DNA of 64,000 nucleotides from the NCBI RefSeq assembly GCF_002930645.1, contig NZ_PSNW01000005.1, forward strand, positions 1 to 64,000, read 5' to 3'. The notes under the pieces are model-generated. The model did no database searches. It was not told the origin of the DNA and was given only the letters and a program-made list of their open reading frames with translations. This stretch comes from Solimonas fluminis. GTDB taxonomy: Bacteria > Pseudomonadota > Gammaproteobacteria > Nevskiales > Nevskiaceae. The translations under genes and the position numbers were made by a program. Shown piece after piece: positions 58,924-64,000 of the stretch (position 1 is its first letter; each line of letters starts with the position of its first letter).

Positions 58924-61900
58924 ATGCAACAGCATCTCCCCCTGCACCGCGCCGGACCGGTCGCGGAGGGTCCCCTGGCCGGCCTGTTCCACCCGGCCGT
59001 GGCCGACTGGTTCACCGAAACCTTCGGAATCCCCACCGAGGTGCAGCGGCGGGCCTGGGAAGTCACCGCGCGCCACCGCCATGCCCTGATCGCCGCCCCC
59101 ACCGGCTCCGGCAAGACCCTGGCGGCCTTCCTGGCCGCGATCAACGACCTGGTGGTGGAAGGCATCGAACGCGGCCTGGCGGACGAGGTGCAGGTGCTCT
59201 ATGTCTCACCGCTCAAGGCCCTGTCCAACGACATCCAGAAGAACCTGCAGGCGCCGCTGGAGGGCATCCGCCGGCGCGTCCGCGCACTGGGCCTGGGCGA
59301 ACTGTCGATCCGCGACGCGGTGCGCACCGGCGATACACCATCCTTCGAACGCGAGCGCCAGCGCCGCGCGCCCCCCCACATCCTGGTCACCACGCCGGAA
59401 TCGCTGTTCATCCTGCTGTCCTCCGACTCCGGTCGCGACATGCTGCGCAATGTCCGCAGCGTCATCGTCGACGAGCTGCACGCCATGGCCGGATCCAAGC
59501 GCGGCGCCCACCTGGCGCTGTCGCTGGAACGCCTGGAGGCGCTGTGCGCGAAGCCCCCGGTGCGCATCGGCCTGTCGGCCACCCAGAAGCCGATCGCCAC
59601 CATGGCGGAACTCCTGGTTGGCGCCCGCGATACGCCTTGCGAGATCATCGACACCGGCCACGTGCGCCGCCGCGACCTGGCCCTGGAGGTGCCGCTGTCG
59701 CCGCTGACCGCGGTGATGGCCAACGAGGTCTGGGGCGAGATCTATGACCGCCTCGCCGAGCTGACGAAGGAGCATCGCACCACGCTGATCTTCGTCAACC
59801 AGCGCCGCATGGCCGAGCGCCTGGCGCGCCACCTGGCCGAGCGCATCGGCGAGGAGCACGTCACCGCCCACCACGGCAGCCTGGCCAAGGAGCATCGCCT
59901 CAAGGCCGAGCAGCGCCTCAAGAACGGCCAGCTCAAGGCCCTGGTCGCCACCGCCTCGCTGGAACTGGGCATCGACATCGGCGACATCGACCTGGTCTGC
60001 CAGATCGGCTCGCCGCGCTCGATCAACGCCTTCCTGCAGCGCGTCGGCCGTTCCGGCCACGCCGTGCGCGCCACGCCCAAGGGCCGGCTGTTCCCGGTGT
60101 CGCTGGACGACCTGGCCGAATCCGTGGCGCTGCTGGACAGCGTCAGCCGGGGCGAGCTGGACCGCGTCGCCATCTTCCAGCAGCCGATGGACGTGCTGGC
60201 GCAGCAGATCGTCGCCGAGGTGGCCAGCCGGGAATGGGGCCTGGAGGAGCTGCACGCGCGCTTCCGCCGCGCCCTGCCCTATCGCGCGCTGACGCTGGAG
60301 GCCTTCGAGGGCCTGGTGCGCATGCTGGCCGACGGCTACAGCACGCGCCGCGGCCGCCGCGGTGCCCTGCTGCACTACGACGCCGTCAACCGGATGCTGC
60401 GCGGCCGCCGCGGCGCCAAGCTCACCGCCGTCACCAACGCCGGCGTGATCCCCGACCAGTTCGACTACGAGGTGGAGCTGGCGCCCGAGGGCCTGCGCGT
60501 CGGCACGCTGCACGAGGATTTCGCCTTCGAAAGCGTGCCCGGCGACATCGTGCAGCTCGGCAACACCTCCTACCGCATCCTCAAGGTGGAGACCGGCCGC
60601 GTCATCGTGGAGGACGCCAGGGGCCAACCACCCAGCCTGCCGTTCTGGCTCGGCGAGGGCCTGGGCCGCAGCGAGGAGCTGTCGCTGGCGGTGTCGCGGC
60701 TGCGCGCCACGGCCGACCGCATCCTGGGCGAAGGCAGCGTCGAGGACTGCCGCGACTGGCTCATGCGCGACCATGCGCTCGGCCCGCCGGCCGCGCTGCA
60801 GCTGGCCAACTACTACGCCGCCGCGCGCATCGCCCTGGGCCTGCTGCCGACGCGGGAGCGCATCGTCTTCGAGCGCTTCTTCGACGAGGTGGGCGACACC
60901 CACCTGGTGATCCACGCACCGCTGGGTTCGCGCATCATGCGCGCCTGGGGCCTGGCCCTGCGCAAGAGCTTCTGCCGCCAGTTCAACTTCGAACTGCAGG
61001 CCGCGGCGCTCGACGACTCCCTGGTGCTGTCGCTGGGGCCCACGCACAGCTTCCCGCTGGAGGACGTGAAGGGCTTCCTGCACGCCGCCACCGCGGAAGA
61101 GAAGCTGGTGCAGGCCGTGCTGCAGGCGCCGATGTTCGGCACACGCTGGCGCTGGACCGCCAGCACTGCCCTGGCGGTGGCGCGCAACCGCAACGGCAAG
61201 CGCGTGCCGCCGCAGTTCCAGCGCAGCGACGCCGAGGACCTGCTGACCCACGCCTTCCCCGACGCCGTCGCCTGCCAGGACAACCTGCCGGGCGACCGCG
61301 AGATGCCGGATCACCCCCTGGTACGGCAGGCCATGTCGGACTGCCTGCACGAGGTGATGGACGTGGACGGCATGGTGGGCCTGCTGCGCCGCATCGAGAC
61401 CGGCGCGGTGGAAGTGGTCTGCCGCGACCTCACCGCGCCGTCGCCGCTGTCGGAATCCATCCTCAGCGCCAAGCCCTATGCCTTCCTGGACGACGGTGCC
61501 GCCGAGGAGCGGCGCACGCTCGCCGTGAAGACCCGCGGCGTCTACGAGCCGGAGAGCGCCGCCGACCTCGGCCGGCTGGACCCGGCGGCGATCGAGCAGG
61601 TGCGCGGCGAAATGCGCCCGGCGGCCGTCAACGCCGACGAACTGGCCGACGCGCTGGTGGTGCATGGCTTCCTGACGGCGGGCGAGATCCGGCAGATGGG
61701 CGCCGCGGGCTGGGCCGAAGAGCTGATGCGGCAGCGGCGTGTCGCGAAGCTGCGTCCGTATGCCCGCGGGAGCGGCTTCGGCCGAGATTCGGAGTCGATC
61801 GCGGCTGAAGCCGCTTCCGCAAGAGACGACGACGCTTTGTGGGCCGCCGCCGAGCGCCTGCCCGAGTTGCGCGCCCTGCTGCCCCGGGCCCGCGTGGAGG

Positions 61901-63315
61901 GTGATGCCCCCTCGCTGGCGGCGCCGCCCGATCCCGACCAGGCCCTGCACGAACTGACCCGCAGCCGCCTCGAAGCGGTGGGCCCGGTCAGCGCCGCCGA
62001 ACTCGGCGCGCCGCTGGGCCTGTCCGCCGGTGCCATGGCCATACCCCTGGCGGCGCTGGAAGCCGAGGGCTACGTCATGCGGGGCGATTTCGAGGGCGCC
62101 GGCGAAGAGCAATGGTGCGAGCGCCGCCGCCTGGCACGCATCCATCGCTACAGCCGCGACAAGCGCCGCGCCGAAATCCAGCCGGTGTCGCCGGCGGCCT
62201 TCCTGCGCTTCCTGTTCGACTGGCAAGGCCTGGCCGGCGGCGAGCGCCGCGAAGGCGCGCCCGCGCTGGCGCTGGTGCTGTCCCAGCTCGAGGGATTTCC
62301 GGCTGCCGCCAGCGCCTGGGAGTCGGAGATTCTGCCCTCGCGCATGCATCACTACGAACCCGCCTGGCTGGACCAGCTCTGCGCCACGGGCCGGACCATC
62401 TGGCAGCGCCTGCCCAGCGGCGACGGCAGCAACCGCAAGGCGGCACCGGTACGGGCCACGCCGATCGTGCTGCTGCCGCGCGAGCAGGCCGCGCACTGGC
62501 AGGCCGCGGCCGATCACGACCCCGACCTCTCCGGCGCCGCCCACGCGGTGCTCGACGCGCTGCGCACCCACGGCGCCTCCTTTTTCGTCGAGCTGGTCGC
62601 CGACTCGGGCCAGCTGCGCAGCCAGGTGGAACAGGCCCTGGGCGAACTGGTGAGCCATGGCCTGGTCACCTCCGACGGCTTCGCCGGCCTGCGCGCGCTG
62701 ATCGCCCCGGCCGAGATGAAGGCCCGGCGACTGCGCCGCGGCGGCCTGCAGGCCGCCTTCGCCAATCTCGAAGGTGCCGGCCGCTGGTCGCTGGCAAGGC
62801 CGCGCCGCGCGGCGGAGACGCCGGAGCCGGAGGCGCGCGCCGAGCACATCGTGCGCGTGCTGCTGCGCCGTTACGGCGTGGTGTTCCGCAAGCTGCTGGA
62901 ACGCGAGCCCTCGCTGCCGCCCTGGCGCGAGCTGTTCTATCTACTGCGCCGCCTGGAAGCGCGCGGCGAGGTGCGCGGTGGGCGCTTCGTCAGCGGCTTC
63001 TCCGGCGAGCAGTTCGCCTTGCCCGAGGCCGCCGGCAGCCTGCGCCGCCATCGCGAGGACGCCGACGCCGCGCTGGTCACGATCTCCGCCTGCGACCCGC
63101 TGAACCTCACCGGCATCCTGCTGCCGGGCGAGCGCGTGCCGGCCACGCCCGGCAACCGCGTGCTGTTCCGCGGCGGCGTGCCGGTGGCCTGCCGGGTCGG
63201 CGGCGAGACGCGCTATCTGGCGCAGGCCGACATCGGGCTGCACGGTGAATGGAAGAGCCGCCTGGTGCGCCGCGTCGATCGCAGCGGGGACGCCGCTACG
63301 GCGGCGAAGCCGTGA
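58924..63315 (+). CDS. lhr: Large helicase Lhr (DEAD/DEAH superfamily II)
   Basis: A 1463-residue Lhr-type 3'-5' helicase. It has Walker A APTGSGKT (57-64), DELH as motif II in VIVDELHAMAGS, the TTPESLFILLSS segment and LSATQKPIATMAELLVG. The C-lobe has VATASLELGIDIGDIDLVCQIGSP and QRVGRSGH. The long Lhr-specific C-terminal part continues to the end. The length is normal. Residues about 948-967 come from a REP-like repeat read in frame (61766-61820). It is divergent from the PEGA gene. Confidence 0.93.
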   Translation: MQQHLPLHRAGPVAEGPLAGLFHPAVADWFTETFGIPTEVQRRAWEVTARHRHALIAAPTGSGKTLAAFLAAINDLVVEGIERGLADEVQVLYVSPLKALSNDIQKNLQAPLEGIRRRVRALGLGELSIRDAVRTGDTPSFERERQRRAPPHILVTTPESLFILLSSDSGRDMLRNVRSVIVDELHAMAGSKRGAHLALSLERLEALCAKPPVRIGLSATQKPIATMAELLVGARDTPCEIIDTGHVRRRDLALEVPLSPLTAVMANEVWGEIYDRLAELTKEHRTTLIFVNQRRMAERLARHLAERIGEEHVTAHHGSLAKEHRLKAEQRLKNGQLKALVATASLELGIDIGDIDLVCQIGSPRSINAFLQRVGRSGHAVRATPKGRLFPVSLDDLAESVALLDSVSRGELDRVAIFQQPMDVLAQQIVAEVASREWGLEELHARFRRALPYRALTLEAFEGLVRMLADGYSTRRGRRGALLHYDAVNRMLRGRRGAKLTAVTNAGVIPDQFDYEVELAPEGLRVGTLHEDFAFESVPGDIVQLGNTSYRILKVETGRVIVEDARGQPPSLPFWLGEGLGRSEELSLAVSRLRATADRILGEGSVEDCRDWLMRDHALGPPAALQLANYYAAARIALGLLPTRERIVFERFFDEVGDTHLVIHAPLGSRIMRAWGLALRKSFCRQFNFELQAAALDDSLVLSLGPTHSFPLEDVKGFLHAATAEEKLVQAVLQAPMFGTRWRWTASTALAVARNRNGKRVPPQFQRSDAEDLLTHAFPDAVACQDNLPGDREMPDHPLVRQAMSDCLHEVMDVDGMVGLLRRIETGAVEVVCRDLTAPSPLSESILSAKPYAFLDDGAAEERRTLAVKTRGVYEPESAADLGRLDPAAIEQVRGEMRPAAVNADELADALVVHGFLTAGEIRQMGAAGWAEELMRQRRVAKLRPYARGSGFGRDSESIAAEAASARDDDALWAAAERLPELRALLPRARVEGDAPSLAAPPDPDQALHELTRSRLEAVGPVSAAELGAPLGLSAGAMAIPLAALEAEGYVMRGDFEGAGEEQWCERRRLARIHRYSRDKRRAEIQPVSPAAFLRFLFDWQGLAGGERREGAPALALVLSQLEGFPAAASAWESEILPSRMHHYEPAWLDQLCATGRTIWQRLPSGDGSNRKAAPVRATPIVLLPREQAAHWQAAADHDPDLSGAAHAVLDALRTHGASFFVELVADSGQLRSQVEQALGELVSHGLVTSDGFAGLRALIAPAEMKARRLRRGGLQAAFANLEGAGRWSLARPRRAAETPEPEARAEHIVRVLLRRYGVVFRKLLEREPSLPPWRELFYLLRRLEARGEVRGGRFVSGFSGEQFALPEAAGSLRRHREDADAALVTISACDPLNLTGILLPGERVPATPGNRVLFRGGVPVACRVGGETRYLAQADIGLHGEWKSRLVRRVDRSGDAATAAKP
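61766..61820. repeat. REP-like repeat inside the lhr coding sequence
   Basis: GCGGGAGCGGCTTCGGCCGAG (shown to 20: GCGGGAGCGGCTTCGGCCGA) and GATCGCGGCTGAAGCCGCTT form imperfect inverted arms with the same core as the intergenic repeats at 22432 and 37287. It is read in frame as a Gly/Ser/Ala-rich stretch (ARGSGFGRDSESIAAEAAS) between two Lhr domains and does not break the frame. Confidence 0.82.
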
Positions 63316-64000
63316 CGAAGCTGAAGCTGTACGGCCGCGCCAGCGCCACGCCGCGGTAGTCCCTGGCCTTCGTCGTCACCACCGCGGTGTAGCGCTCGCC
63401 CGGGCGCAGCGGTTCCTGCAGGCGCAGCTTCACGGCATTGGCGTAGTCGCGCTGCCAGCTGCCCGCCTCCACCACGCCCTTGACGCGGCGACCCTTGTCG
63501 TCGAACAGGCAGAACGTGCCCGGCAGCTCCAGGCTCGCCGGGTCCATGCTGCTGCTGAAGAACACGTGCAGCCAGCGGCTCTCGGTCCAGGACTCGCGCG
63601 CCGGCTCCAGCACCACGTCCAGCGCGCCATGGCCGGGGTAGCTGCCGATCACGGCCGGCGGCAGCGGCCGGGCCGGATCGCCGGTCAGCAGGTCCCAGAG
63701 CTGGCGGTACATGCCCGCCACGGCGTAGCCGCTCTGCACCACCCCGCCCGGCGCGGTGTAGTAGTTGGCCGCCGCCCAGGGCATCTGCAGGCGCATGCGC
63801 GTCACCTCCAACGGCGCGGCGACGCTTTCGGCTTGCACCAGCACGCGCGTGAAGAGGCTGCCGCGCTCGATGGCCTGGGCGTTGACGCCCTGCTCCGGAC
63901 GATTGCGCCGGTAGACCTCCACCAGGTCCGAGGTCGGCGGGAATACCAGCGTCGGCGCGTTCAGCACCAGGCGCCGCTCGGCGATGTTGACCATGTCCAT
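63296..64000 (-). CDS. C-terminal part of an Ig-like (Big_5) domain protein
   Basis: The last 234 codons of a minus-strand gene that may start outside the window; the Met at 63998-64000 could be internal. The final 90 residues (VFFSSSMDPASLELPGTFCLFDDKGRRVKGVV ... LRPGERYTAVVTTKARDYRGVALARPYSFSFVT) read as a bacterial Ig-like SbsA/Big_5 domain. The part before it is strand-rich with no recognised fold. An envelope or secreted protein is likely. Its 3' end overlaps lhr by 20 bases on the opposite strand. Confidence 0.7.
   Translation of the reverse strand: MDMVNIAERRLVLNAPTLVFPPTSDLVEVYRRNRPEQGVNAQAIERGSLFTRVLVQAESVAAPLEVTRMRLQMPWAAANYYTAPGGVVQSGYAVAGMYRQLWDLLTGDPARPLPPAVIGSYPGHGALDVVLEPARESWTESRWLHVFFSSSMDPASLELPGTFCLFDDKGRRVKGVVEAGSWQRDYANAVKLRLQEPLRPGERYTAVVTTKARDYRGVALARPYSFSFVTASPP

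Noticed and set aside
59206-62847. Open frame of 1213 codons antisense to lhr
   Set aside because: His/Gln/Arg-rich nonsense translation; the plus strand carries all helicase motifs.

Overview
The window is a chromosomal stretch from a GC-rich (about two thirds G+C by eye), Gram-negative, aerobic gammaproteobacterium. The tRNA-Tyr/Gly/Thr-tuf order, HrpB, YajQ, TesB, OpgD, YchJ, RsgA and many lipoproteins all point that way. The mix of wax-ester synthase, many secreted esterases, AraC-type lipid regulators and 'GTAGGAGC' palindromes suggests the Nevskiales/Solimonas-Xanthomonadales neighbourhood. That placement is an inference, not a measurement. I see no rRNA, prophage, integrase, classical IS element or CRISPR. 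The longest gene-free stretch is about 260 bases.

Layout. 1-0.67 kb: 5' end of tuf behind tRNA-Thr, -Gly and -Tyr with a stable-RNA promoter, all on the minus strand. 0.67-5.1 kb: MOSC protein/HrpB operon, a PRMT-like methyltransferase and a cysteine-cluster protein. 5.1-12.7 kb: TesB, a membrane-tethered hydrolase, an array of small hairpins, an orphan protein, an M14 carboxypeptidase, an aldehyde dehydrogenase, an outer-membrane protein and an iron alcohol dehydrogenase. 12.8-16.3 kb: a membrane diguanylate cyclase and two tandem DUF4124 membrane paralogues. 16.4-19.3 kb: a LysR regulator divergent from azoR-DoxX-pirin. 19.5-24.7 kb: a lipoprotein expansin, an AraC regulator divergent from a fatty-acid desaturase, a PGAP1-like lipase behind a long palindrome, and arsC-DUF3429. 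24.8-35.6 kb: a lipid/ester region (secreted esterases, beta-strand repeat lipoprotein, sterol-desaturase-like hydroxylase, DUF2804, CreA, EF-hand protein, WS/DGAT, a second AraC) and a GST. 35.7-43.5 kb: opgD, yheS, LpxH-like phosphatase, MBL hydrolase, cysH, ychJ, mscS. 43.6-50.5 kb: AbrB-Doc toxin-antitoxin, DUF938, MAPEG, phosphofructokinase, rsgA, rtcB and a GIY-YIG gene bracketed by 40-bp inverted repeats. 50.5-64 kb: a peptidase-like lipoprotein, TauD-type dioxygenase, yajQ, hydrolase, a PEGA/cyclase-like - Ser/Thr kinase - 5'-nucleotidase operon, the large helicase Lhr with a palindromic repeat read through in frame, and the end of an Ig-like-domain protein.

Themes. Lipid and ester chemistry dominates, with two related AraC-type regulators each divergent from a lipid gene set. 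Palindromic repeats are frequent, several touch stop codons, and one is inside a gene. The best candidates for under-described biology are the GIY-YIG/inverted-repeat cassette (49585-50016), the cyclase-like/PEGA-kinase-nucleotidase operon (55650-58778), the PRMT-like enzyme (3855-4805), the palindrome at 22526-22566 and the ribosome-site hairpin at 29972-30004.
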